Source of the DNA: Hyphomicrobiales bacterium
GTDB taxonomy: Bacteria > Pseudomonadota > Alphaproteobacteria > Rhizobiales > Rhizobiaceae
NCBI GenBank assembly: GCA_900467685.1
Contig: UBQX01000012.1
Span: 15,028-79,027 of the forward strand
Reading direction: 5' to 3'
DNA length: 64,000 bases
The notes under the pieces are model-generated. The model was not told the DNA's origin. It did not search any database and saw only the letters and a list, made by a program, of their open reading frames with translations. The position numbers and the translations under genes were made by a program. The stretch's first letter is position 1; each line of letters starts with the position of its first letter. Below are positions 56,160-62,975 of the stretch, piece by piece.

Positions 56160-57109
56160 ATCGCCACCATCTTCAAGGCCATCTCCGCCATCATGTCACG
56201 TAACGCCTGCGGTTCGAGAACTTCGATTTCCGGCCCCAGCCGCAGGAACTCGGTTGCCGCTTGCCGGGGTGAGCCGATCGGCAGGGTCGCCTCGCACCAG
56301 CCGTCCGGCCCCGGCTCACCCATTTCCATGCGCTTGTTCGCATAGCCGCTGTTGAAATAGGGGAGCATCTGCGCGCCCCATTTGGAAAGCCGGACGCGGG
56401 CCGTGTTCGGGTGCATTTCCGCATCCAGCCGCTCGGTGCTTTCCCGCCAATGGCCTGCCAGATCGAAATCGCGCGGCGGCTCGAAAGTCTCGTCCGTCAC
56501 GATGAGATCGAGAATGCGGGTGATGCGATAGGTTAACGCAGCATCGCCCTTGCGCGCGACGAGATACCAGGCGCTGCCTTTCAGCACGAGGCCCAGCGGC
56601 TGCGCCTCGACGGTCTTTTCCTTGCGCCATGTCTGGTAGCGCATTCGCACGACCTTGTGATTCCACACCGCATCGGTAATCGCTTCCAGATGTGCCGGCT
56701 GCTCGCCTTCGCCGAACCAGGCGACCGTATCGAGATGGAAACGGCTGCGCATGGCCGCAGCACTCTTGCGCAGGTCTTCGGGCAGCGCGACGGCAAGCTT
56801 CTTTTCAGCACTCGCCATGACCGCGCCGAGACCGAGATCGGCAGCCGGTCCTGGCAGCCCACTCAAGAACAGCGCCTCCGCCTCCTTGGTCGAGAGCCCG
56901 TTCAGCCGAACGCGATAGCCGTCGAGCAGCCTGTAACCGCCCTCCGGCCCCCGCTCGCTATAGACCGGAATGCCGGCCAGAGAGAGCTGGTCGATGTCGC
57001 GGTAGATGGTGCGCAGCGACACGCCGTTTTCTTGGCTCAGTTCTGTCGCCGTCACGAGGCCACGCGCCTGCAGCGTTGTCAGGATATTGATGAGGCGGCT
57101 GGCACGCAT
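56135..57109 (-). CDS. YafY/WYL-domain transcriptional regulator
   Basis: The 324-residue protein has an N-terminal helix-turn-helix (RLINILTTLQARGLVTATELSQENGVSLRTIYRDIDQL) and a WYL domain (KVVRMRYQTWRKEKTVEAQPLGLVLKGSAWYLVARKG). Such proteins sense ligands through WYL. It is divergent from a GST gene; four TGACA/TGTCA motifs lie between them. The 3' end overlaps the convergent enoyl-CoA hydratase gene by 25 bases. Confidence 0.92.
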   Translation of the reverse strand: MRASRLINILTTLQARGLVTATELSQENGVSLRTIYRDIDQLSLAGIPVYSERGPEGGYRLLDGYRVRLNGLSTKEAEALFLSGLPGPAADLGLGAVMASAEKKLAVALPEDLRKSAAAMRSRFHLDTVAWFGEGEQPAHLEAITDAVWNHKVVRMRYQTWRKEKTVEAQPLGLVLKGSAWYLVARKGDAALTYRITRILDLIVTDETFEPPRDFDLAGHWRESTERLDAEMHPNTARVRLSKWGAQMLPYFNSGYANKRMEMGEPGPDGWCEATLPIGSPRQAATEFLRLGPEIEVLEPQALRDMMAEMALKMVAIYSPVHSG

Positions 57110-57130
57110 GGTTCAGCGGTTCCGAATTTT

Positions 57131-57190
57131 TGTCATCATGCTCCGACTAATATGACATATTCTGACAGGTATGGGGCGCTAACCTGACAT
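57131..57190. promoter_or_regulatory. Cluster of TGACA motifs between yafY-like and GST genes
   Basis: TGTCAT (57131-57136) and ATGACA (57152-57157) form an inverted pair. CTGACAG (57162-57168) and CTGACAT (57184-57190) follow as direct repeats. They occupy most of the divergent intergenic region and are likely binding sites for the adjacent WYL regulator, by position. Confidence 0.5.
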
Positions 57191-57220
57191 CATCGTCAAT
57201 CAAGCGAGGAGAGAGACACC

Positions 57221-57871
57221 ATGACCAGCACTGACCGCATCAAGCTTCATTATATGCCGCAAACCCGCGCCGCCGGCACGCGCATTATCCTGGAAGAGCT
57301 CGGCGCGCCCTATGATCTCCACGTCATGAACATGAAGGCCGGCGAGAACCGCGAAGCGCCCTATCTATCGATCAACCCGCTCGGCAAGGTGCCGGCCATC
57401 GAGCATCGCGGCAAGCTGGTGACGGAGCAGATCGCCATTGCCATCTATCTGGGTGATCTCTTCCCGCAAGCCGGTCTGACGCCGGCGCTCGACGATCCGG
57501 ATCGCGGAACCTATCTGCGCTGGCTCGTCTACTACGCCGCCTGCTTCGAGCCGGCGCTGATGGACAAGTTTCGCAATGTGGACCCCGGTCCGATCACCCA
57601 GTCGGTCTACGGGACCTATGACCTGATGCTGGACACGCTGGAAGGCGCGCTGTCGAACGGCCCCTATATTCTCGGCGATCGCATGAGCCTTGCCGACATC
57701 CAGTGGGGCGTGGCGCTCAACTGGACCATGATGTTCGGAATCGTTCCGCAGCGCCCGCGCTTCGTCGAATATCGCGACCGGATCGCCGCGCGTCCGTCCT
57801 TCGCCAAGGTCTGGGCTGAAGATGCCGCCATGGCCGAAAAGCATGCGGCGCTCGCCGCCCAGAAAGCCTAG
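57221..57871 (+). CDS. Glutathione S-transferase family protein
   Basis: The 216-residue protein has a thioredoxin-like N-terminal domain (KLHYMPQTRAAGTRIILEELGAPY; LSINPLGKVPAIEHRGKLVTEQIAIAIYLGD) and a helical C-terminal domain (YILGDRMSLADIQWGVALNW). GSTs conjugate or bind glutathione; the substrate is unknown. It is divergent from the YafY-type regulator. Confidence 0.92.
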   Translation: MTSTDRIKLHYMPQTRAAGTRIILEELGAPYDLHVMNMKAGENREAPYLSINPLGKVPAIEHRGKLVTEQIAIAIYLGDLFPQAGLTPALDDPDRGTYLRWLVYYAACFEPALMDKFRNVDPGPITQSVYGTYDLMLDTLEGALSNGPYILGDRMSLADIQWGVALNWTMMFGIVPQRPRFVEYRDRIAARPSFAKVWAEDAAMAEKHAALAAQKA

Positions 57872-58704
57872 GCTAGCTTGAGGGCCAGCGCGCCGGCGGT
57901 GATGACGCCGCCGGCGAGATAGCGCCAGATGCTCCCGTTTTCCCGGAACACGAAGACAGAGATGAGCAGCGCGAAGACGATCGACGTCTCGCGCAGCGCC
58001 GCAACCAGCGCGACCGGCGCCTTCGTCATCGCCCAGAGCGCGACGCCATAGGAGCCGATGGAGCCGGCACCGCCAACCGCCGCGCGCCACCAGTTGAGCT
58101 TGAGATGCTCGCGAACGCGGACGCTGCCGCGTGAGTAGAGAGCATAGCCAAAGAGCGCGACAGGCGGCAGGATCGAGATCCAAAGCACATAGGAGATCGG
58201 ATCGTTGGCCGTGCGCGCGCCCCAGGCGTCGAAGAGCGTGTACATCCCGATCATCACCGCGTTGAGGAGGGCGAGTGCTGCCGCCTTGGCGCTGTTGGCG
58301 CGCACGCCCAGCGCCATGATGAAGATGCCTCCCGAAATACAGCCTATACCGATCAGGGCGTGGGTGGAGATGCGTTCGCCGAAGACGGTGAAGCTGAGCG
58401 CCGTGACCACAAGCGGTGCCGCCCCGCGCATCAGCGGGTAAACCAGCGCGATATCGCCCAGCCGGTAGCTTGCGGCAATCAGCAGGAAGTAGATCGTCTG
58501 CAGAACGACCGAGGCCAGCAGGAAGGGCAGGATCTGCCAGCCGGGCAACGGAAAGAAGGGCAGGGCAAGAAGCGAAATCACGCCTGCGCCGAGCGAGATC
58601 ATCGCGGTGTTGAGAACCTTGTCGTCGCCGCCCTTGATGATGGCATTCCAGCTGGCGTGAAAGAGTGCGCCAAGGAGCACAAGAAGCGCGATATCGAAAG
58701 GCAA
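57868..58704 (-). CDS. EamA/DMT-family transporter
   Basis: The 278-residue protein has ten membrane helices in two EamA repeats, with LVYPLMRGAAPLVVTALSFTVFGERISTHALIGIGCISGG ending the first half and KAPVALVAALRETSIVFALLISVFVFREN the second. The substrate is unknown. Its stop and that of the convergent GST gene share the bases CTAG (57868-57871). Confidence 0.9.
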   Translation of the reverse strand: MPFDIALLVLLGALFHASWNAIIKGGDDKVLNTAMISLGAGVISLLALPFFPLPGWQILPFLLASVVLQTIYFLLIAASYRLGDIALVYPLMRGAAPLVVTALSFTVFGERISTHALIGIGCISGGIFIMALGVRANSAKAAALALLNAVMIGMYTLFDAWGARTANDPISYVLWISILPPVALFGYALYSRGSVRVREHLKLNWWRAAVGGAGSIGSYGVALWAMTKAPVALVAALRETSIVFALLISVFVFRENGSIWRYLAGGVITAGALALKLA

Positions 58705-58827
58705 GAGAGCACCGGAGGGATGAATTATGACAGATGTGTGACAGTGCGCTCCCGATCTCTCGCCGTCAAGCGTCGTGCTTCCGCCGTCTTGTCAGGCAAG
58801 ATATCTCGTTATAAGGTCGCTAAAAGT

Positions 58828-58842
58828 GAACATAAGGAGAAC
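58828..58842 (+). promoter_or_regulatory. Candidate LexA box (GAAC-N7-GAAC)
   Basis: GAAC (58828-58831), seven bases, GAAC (58839-58842) matches the alphaproteobacterial LexA motif GAACN7GAAC. It overlaps the AAGGAGA ribosome site of the glyoxalase-fold gene, so part of the match could come from that site. Such a motif is expected about twice per 64 kb by chance. Position supports a role but does not prove it. Confidence 0.4.
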
Positions 58843-58845
58843 AAT

Positions 58846-59277
58846 TTGTCGCTTGATCCGCGCATTTCCCTCATCACGCTCGGCGTTGAGGATGTTCAGC
58901 GCTCGACGGAATTTTACGAGCGGCTGGGCTGGAAGAAGAGTTCTGCCTCGCAGGACGCCATTACCTTCATTCAGTTGAAGGGGACGGTGCTGGCCCTGTT
59001 CTCGCGCGCTTCGTTGGCAGAAGATGCGCATGTCGAGGACACGCCGAAGGGCTTTTCGGGCGTCACGCTCGCCCACAATGTGTCGAGCGAAATCGGGGTC
59101 GATGCCGTCTACAAGTTCGCTCTGTCCTGCGGGGCTACGCCCGTCAAGCAGCCGGAGAAGGTCTTCTGGGGCGGTTATTCAGGCTACTTCGCCGATCCCG
59201 ACGGTCATCTCTGGGAGGTCGCGTATAACCCGTTCGTGCAGCAGGACGCCTCCGGCCATCTCGTCATGCCGGAATAG
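58846..59277 (+). CDS. VOC-family (glyoxalase fold) protein
   Basis: The 143-residue protein starts at TTG 58846 with AAGGAGA 5 bases upstream. Its fold is glyoxalase-like: RISLITLGVEDVQRSTEFYERLGWKKS and GGYSGYFADPDGHLWEVAYNPF with the final Glu ligand. The substrate is unknown. The candidate LexA box overlaps its ribosome site. Confidence 0.87.
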   Translation: MSLDPRISLITLGVEDVQRSTEFYERLGWKKSSASQDAITFIQLKGTVLALFSRASLAEDAHVEDTPKGFSGVTLAHNVSSEIGVDAVYKFALSCGATPVKQPEKVFWGGYSGYFADPDGHLWEVAYNPFVQQDASGHLVMPE

Positions 59278-59282
59278 GAAGC

Positions 59283-59621
59283 TCACCGTCGGCAGAAGAC
59301 CGAGAACAGATCGTCACACGGGTCCGGCTCCTGAATGCAATGCAGGACCGGGCATTCGCCGTTTTTGGACGGGATCGTCACCTGTTCCGCGACCTGATGA
59401 GGCCCGCAATAGGCTCCGCTGCGGACATAGCGGTCGTAGAGGGGGAGATTGGCAACGCGCTTCGAAGGATAGCGGAAGATCGCCGCCTTCTGGGAGGCGA
59501 GTATGCCATGGATGCGCTCGCAGCTCATCCCTGTCGAGTTGTAACGTGAAATCGCGCCGGCATTGCCCGCGGTCAGCGTGACGGCAAGGGCAGCGGCAAC
59601 AGGGAGCATGAACTTTATCAT
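59283..59621 (-). CDS. Small secreted cysteine-containing protein
   Basis: The 112-residue protein has a signal peptide (FMLPVAAALAVTLTAGNAGA) and a mature part with six cysteines (MSCERI, AYCGPH, ECPVLHC, DPCDD, VFCRR), probably disulfide-bonded in the periplasm. I do not recognise a family. It is convergent with the glyoxalase-fold gene. Confidence 0.7.
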   Translation of the reverse strand: MIKFMLPVAAALAVTLTAGNAGAISRYNSTGMSCERIHGILASQKAAIFRYPSKRVANLPLYDRYVRSGAYCGPHQVAEQVTIPSKNGECPVLHCIQEPDPCDDLFSVFCRR

Positions 59622-59716
59622 CGGACTGCCCTTTCAATTCGGGTCGGGGAATTCGATATGAACGAGATGAGGGGCTAAACTGTTCCCCGACCCGATGACT
59701 TATGGCGGAGGACGGC

Positions 59717-60145
59717 ATGAACCACGACCAGTATTCCGATACACTCATTCGCGAGATTTTGACATCCACGAAGACGATTGCACTCGTGGGCGCATCGCCG
59801 AAGGCTGAGCGGCCGAGCTACGGCGTCATGGCAATGCTCCTGAAGCGTGGCTACACGGTGATCCCCGTCAATCCGGGGCAGGCCGGAAAGTCTATCCATG
59901 GCCAGACGGTCGTCGCGAACCTCGCCGATATCGATGTTCCGGTGGACATGATCGACGTCTTCCGCGCTCCGGAGCAGATGGGCGATGTTGTCGAGGATGT
60001 CTTCAAGATGAAGACGCTTCCGCGCTACATCTGGGGCCAGCTCGGCGTGCGTAATGATGAAGCTGCAGCACGGGCCGAGGAGAGGGGCATCACGGTCATC
60101 ATGAACCGCTGCCCCGCCATAGAGATCCCGCGCCTGGGGCTTTAA
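59717..60145 (+). CDS. CoA-binding (YccU-like) protein
   Basis: The 142-residue protein starts at ATG 59717 (GGAGGA 6 bases upstream) and has a CoA-binding Rossmann domain: KTIALVGASPKAERPSYGVMAMLLKRGYTVIPVNPG, VDMIDVFRAPEQM, and GQLGVRNDEAAARAEERGITVIMNRCPAIE. The same fold is in succinyl-CoA synthetase alpha. The role is unknown. It is 2 bases from the convergent DUF6455 gene stop. Confidence 0.92.
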   Translation: MNHDQYSDTLIREILTSTKTIALVGASPKAERPSYGVMAMLLKRGYTVIPVNPGQAGKSIHGQTVVANLADIDVPVDMIDVFRAPEQMGDVVEDVFKMKTLPRYIWGQLGVRNDEAAARAEERGITVIMNRCPAIEIPRLGL

Positions 60146-60147
60146 CC

Positions 60148-60588
60148 TCAGCCCGCCTGAAATTCCGGATGCGCGCGCAGTTCGCTCATCGTCTCATGGT
60201 TGGGACAGAAATGCGCGTAGTTTTCCGAAGCCGTGCCTGCGTCCAGCTCGTGGCGGCAGCGACCCTTGTCTTCGCAAAGCGCACAGGCAGTCTGCAGGCC
60301 GCGATAGAGGCCGGGCTCGTCGTAATGAACGGCATCCGGATCGATGTTGAGTGCCCGCATCAGGCGATCCATGTCGTCGGCAGCCGACGCCCCATGGCGC
60401 ACGATGGCCGCCAGCATTTGCGGGTTCACGCCGACGTCGGTTGCCAGCATCGCCAGCCCCTGATCGCCCAGCGCTGAAAGCTCTTCGAGCTCCCGGGCGA
60501 TTTCCTGCCGTTCCTGCCACCAGGATTGGACCCGGCCGCGAAGGCTCTGGAAAACATTGTGCTCGGTCTTGGCCATGGCGTGCGGCAT
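60148..60588 (-). CDS. DUF6455 protein with Cys cluster
   Basis: The 146-residue protein (ATG 60588, AGGAG 6 bases upstream) has an N-terminal helix pair like DUF1127 (RQEIARELEELSALGDQGLAMLATDVGV) and a C-terminal Cys motif C-x2-C-x5-C plus a later FCPN (CALCEDKGRC). Zinc or iron-sulfur binding is possible. DUF6455 proteins have no assigned role. A perfect FixK/FNR box lies 57 bases upstream, so low-oxygen control is likely. Confidence 0.78.
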   Translation of the reverse strand: MPHAMAKTEHNVFQSLRGRVQSWWQERQEIARELEELSALGDQGLAMLATDVGVNPQMLAAIVRHGASAADDMDRLMRALNIDPDAVHYDEPGLYRGLQTACALCEDKGRCRHELDAGTASENYAHFCPNHETMSELRAHPEFQAG

Positions 60589-60644
60589 AGGGGCTCTCCT
60601 CAGCTTGCTTTGCGCCATTCTTGATCCGGGACCGCAAGGGCGCC

Positions 60645-60658
60645 TTGATCCTGATCAA
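60645..60658. promoter_or_regulatory. Perfect FixK/FNR box (anaerobox)
   Basis: TTGAT-CCTG-ATCAA is a perfect palindrome matching the FNR/FixK consensus. Ten fixed positions make a chance match in this window unlikely (about 0.06 expected). Its centre lies 63 bases upstream of the DUF6455 ATG, so an activator at -41.5 would give a leader of about 22 bases. The metY gene is 155 bases away on the other side and is less likely the target. Confidence 0.8.
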
Positions 60659-60735
60659 GTACCGTAGGTGCGTTTCTGCGATGCCACCGATCACTGTTGT
60701 CGCTTTCCAATTTTGCCTGCGGAATTAGACAATAA

Positions 60736-60807
60736 ATCCTCGCACGCCCCGAAACGACCTGTTACCCGTTACATCCTCGGTTCAAAGAAACGTCTCTTCG
60801 GGAGGAT
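60736..60807 (+). promoter_or_regulatory. Possible ribosome-site-sequestering leader of metY
   Basis: ATCCTC (60773-60778) can pair with GAGGAT (60802-60807), which contains the ribosome site of the sulfhydrylase gene. A second ATCCTCG copy (60736-60742) could compete. The pairing is short, so regulation is only possible. The SAM-II riboswitch core was not found. Confidence 0.3.
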
Positions 60808-60812
60808 CAAAG

Positions 60813-62096
60813 ATGACCGTCAACACTCCGGGTTTTTCCACGCTCGCCGTTCATGCAGGGGCCAAGCCCGACCCGACGACCGGCGCGCGCACCACGCCGA
60901 TCTACCAGACGACCAGCTTCGTCTTTAACGATGCGGACCACGCCGCAGCGCTCTTTGGCCTGCAGCAGTTCGGCAACATCTACACCCGTATCATGAATCC
61001 AACGCAGGCGGTTCTGGAAGAAAAGGTCGCCGCTCTTGAGGGTGGCACGGCGGCACTGGCGACCGCGTCCGGCCACGCCGCACAGCTCCTGATCTTCCAC
61101 ACGATCATGCAGCCGGGCAAGAATTTCGTCGCGGCCAAGCGCCTCTATGGCGGCTCGATCAACCAGTTCGGCCATGCCTTCAAGAGCTTCGGCTGGCAGG
61201 TGCGCTGGGCCGATCCCTTCGATCTCGCCGAAGTCGAACGCCAGATCGATGTCGACACGCGCGCCATCTTCATCGAAAGCCTTGCCAACCCCGGCGGCAC
61301 CTTTGTCGATATCGCGGCCATTGCCGAAGTCGCCCACAGACACGGTCTGCCGCTCATCGTCGACAACACGATGGCCACGCCATATCTCCTCCGCCCGCTC
61401 GAACACGGCGCGGATATCGTGGTCCATTCGCTGACCAAGTTCATGGGCGGCCATGGCAATTCCATGGGCGGCATTCTCGTCGATGGCGGCACGTTCGACT
61501 GGTCGAAGTCCGGCAACTACCCGATGCTCTCGGAGCCGCGCCCCGAATATAACGGCCTCGTGCTGCACCAGGTCTTCGGCAACTTCGCCTTCGCGATCGC
61601 CGCCCGCGTTCTGGGTCTGCGCGATTTCGGGCCGTCGATCTCGCCCTTCAACGCCTTCCAGCTGCTCACCGGCATCGAGACGCTGCCGCTGCGCATGCAG
61701 CGCCATTGCGAAAACGCTCTCCAGGTCGCAAGCTGGCTGAAGGCCCATGAAAAGGTCAGCTGGGTGTCCTATTCCGGCCTGCCGGACGACCCGAACAATG
61801 CGCTGCAGAAGCGCTATGCGCCGAAGGGCGCCGGCGCGGTCTTCACCTTCGGCCTCAAGGGTGGCTATGCCGCCGGCAAGACTTTCGTGGAAGGCCTGAA
61901 GCTCTTCTCGCATCTCGCCAATATCGGCGACACGCGCTCGCTCGTCATCCATCCGGCTTCGACGACGCACAAGCAGCTGACCGAAGCGCAGCAGATCGCT
62001 GCCGGCGCCGGCCCGGATGTGGTGCGCCTGTCGATCGGCATCGAGGATGTCGCCGATATCGTGGCCGACCTCGAACAGTCGCTCGCGGCTGTGTGA
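60813..62096 (+). CDS. metY: O-acetylhomoserine sulfhydrylase (aminocarboxypropyltransferase)
   Basis: The 427-residue PLP enzyme makes homocysteine or methionine from O-acetylhomoserine. Motifs are TTPIYQTTSFVFNDADHAA, YTRIMNPTQAVLEEKVAALEGG, the PLP lysine region VVHSLTKFMGGHGNSMGG and SIGIEDVADIVADLEQSL. The length fits MetY rather than the shorter MetZ; the gene name is given on that basis. The leader may fold over the ribosome site. Confidence 0.93.
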   Translation: MTVNTPGFSTLAVHAGAKPDPTTGARTTPIYQTTSFVFNDADHAAALFGLQQFGNIYTRIMNPTQAVLEEKVAALEGGTAALATASGHAAQLLIFHTIMQPGKNFVAAKRLYGGSINQFGHAFKSFGWQVRWADPFDLAEVERQIDVDTRAIFIESLANPGGTFVDIAAIAEVAHRHGLPLIVDNTMATPYLLRPLEHGADIVVHSLTKFMGGHGNSMGGILVDGGTFDWSKSGNYPMLSEPRPEYNGLVLHQVFGNFAFAIAARVLGLRDFGPSISPFNAFQLLTGIETLPLRMQRHCENALQVASWLKAHEKVSWVSYSGLPDDPNNALQKRYAPKGAGAVFTFGLKGGYAAGKTFVEGLKLFSHLANIGDTRSLVIHPASTTHKQLTEAQQIAAGAGPDVVRLSIGIEDVADIVADLEQSLAAV

Positions 62097-62121
62097 AACC
62101 AGCTGGTCGCCGAGGAGTGAC

Positions 62122-62466
62122 ATGACGAAGGCTTGTAAATTCGACCTCTCAACCATCGAGCCGGAAGAGGGCGCGCCCGCGCCCGACCGGCTCATCTCCG
62201 GCGACCCGCACTTCACCACCTGGAATTTCGAAGAGACAGACGGCGGCATTTATGCCGGCGTCTGGCAGGCCACGCCCGGCAAATGGCGCGTCGTCTATGA
62301 CGAATGGGAGTATTTCCATATTCTCGAAGGCCACTCGATCCTGACAGAAGAGGGTGGCAAACCCGTTCACCTCAAGGCCGGCGATAGCATGATCGTCCGC
62401 CCCGGCTTTTCAGGCACCTGGGAAGTCGTAGAGACCACCCGCAAGGACTACGTGATCCGTCTTTAG
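62122..62466 (+). CDS. Cupin (DUF861/EutQ-like) protein
   Basis: The 114-residue protein has a cupin barrel: GIYAGVWQATPGKWRVVYDEWEYFHILEGHSILTEEGGK and LKAGDSMIVRPGFSGTWEV. It resembles DUF861 ethanolamine-utilisation-type cupins used as dehydratases or binding proteins. It starts 26 bases after metY and may be in its operon. Confidence 0.88.
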   Translation: MTKACKFDLSTIEPEEGAPAPDRLISGDPHFTTWNFEETDGGIYAGVWQATPGKWRVVYDEWEYFHILEGHSILTEEGGKPVHLKAGDSMIVRPGFSGTWEVVETTRKDYVIRL

Positions 62467-62510
62467 TCTCTGAGCCAGTCGAACGCATCGACCTTGCATT
62501 CGTCAATTTA

Positions 62511-62525
62511 CAGGTATATACCCGC
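62511..62525. promoter_or_regulatory. MarR operator copy 1
   Basis: AGGTATATACCCGCA contains a perfect palindrome GGTATATACC (62512-62521) just before the marR start. It is alike at 12 of 15 bases to copy 2 at 62946-62960 between marR and the MFS gene. It is probably an autoregulatory site of the adjacent MarR protein. Confidence 0.6.
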
Positions 62526-62528
62526 ATC

Positions 62529-62930
62529 ATGACTCATCCCTGCTATTGCATCGCTCTGCGCAAGGTTTCCCGTCGACTGACTGCGGTCTACGACGAGGCG
62601 TTTGCGCCGCTGGGCATCACGGTCTCGCAGTTCAGTCAGTTGCGCAACATCAAGCATAAGCAGCCGGTATCGCTGACGGAACTGGCCGATATTCTGGAAC
62701 TCGACCGCTCAACGGTCGGGCGCAATACCAAGGTTCTGCATCGCATGAACCTTGTCGCCATGACGCCATCGCCGGAGGATCAGCGCGAGACGATGCTGAC
62801 GCTGACGGACGAGGCGATAACGCTCCTGAAGCGCGCTACGCCGATCTGGAATGACGTTCAGCAGCGCATCGAAGCCAAGCTCGAAGCCGCAGAATTCGAT
62901 CGCCTCATCGGCGCACTTGGGGACTTGTAA
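62529..62930 (+). CDS. MarR-family transcriptional regulator
   Basis: The 133-residue winged-helix protein has VSLTELADILELDRSTVGRNTKVLHRMNLVAM, the wing SPEDQRETMLTLTDEAI and a helical dimerisation end. CYC near the N-terminus could sense a redox or thiol ligand. It is followed by an MFS gene whose start is behind the second operator copy, so it probably represses that transporter. Confidence 0.92.
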   Translation: MTHPCYCIALRKVSRRLTAVYDEAFAPLGITVSQFSQLRNIKHKQPVSLTELADILELDRSTVGRNTKVLHRMNLVAMTPSPEDQRETMLTLTDEAITLLKRATPIWNDVQQRIEAKLEAAEFDRLIGALGDL

Positions 62931-62945
62931 TTTTCACGCAAATGC

Positions 62946-62960
62946 GGGCACATACCCGCA
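62946..62960. promoter_or_regulatory. MarR operator copy 2
   Basis: GGGCACATACCCGCA, with arms TGCGGG and CCCGCA (62943-62960 imperfect palindrome), repeats copy 1. It lies 15 bases before the MFS gene start, overlapping its leader, where a bound repressor would block transcription. Confidence 0.55.
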
Positions 62961-62975
62961 AATAGGAGAGACGTG

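Noticed and set aside
60659-60812. SAM-II riboswitch before the sulfhydrylase gene
   Set aside because: The core motif of SAM-II could not be found; only a short possible ribosome-site hairpin is present.
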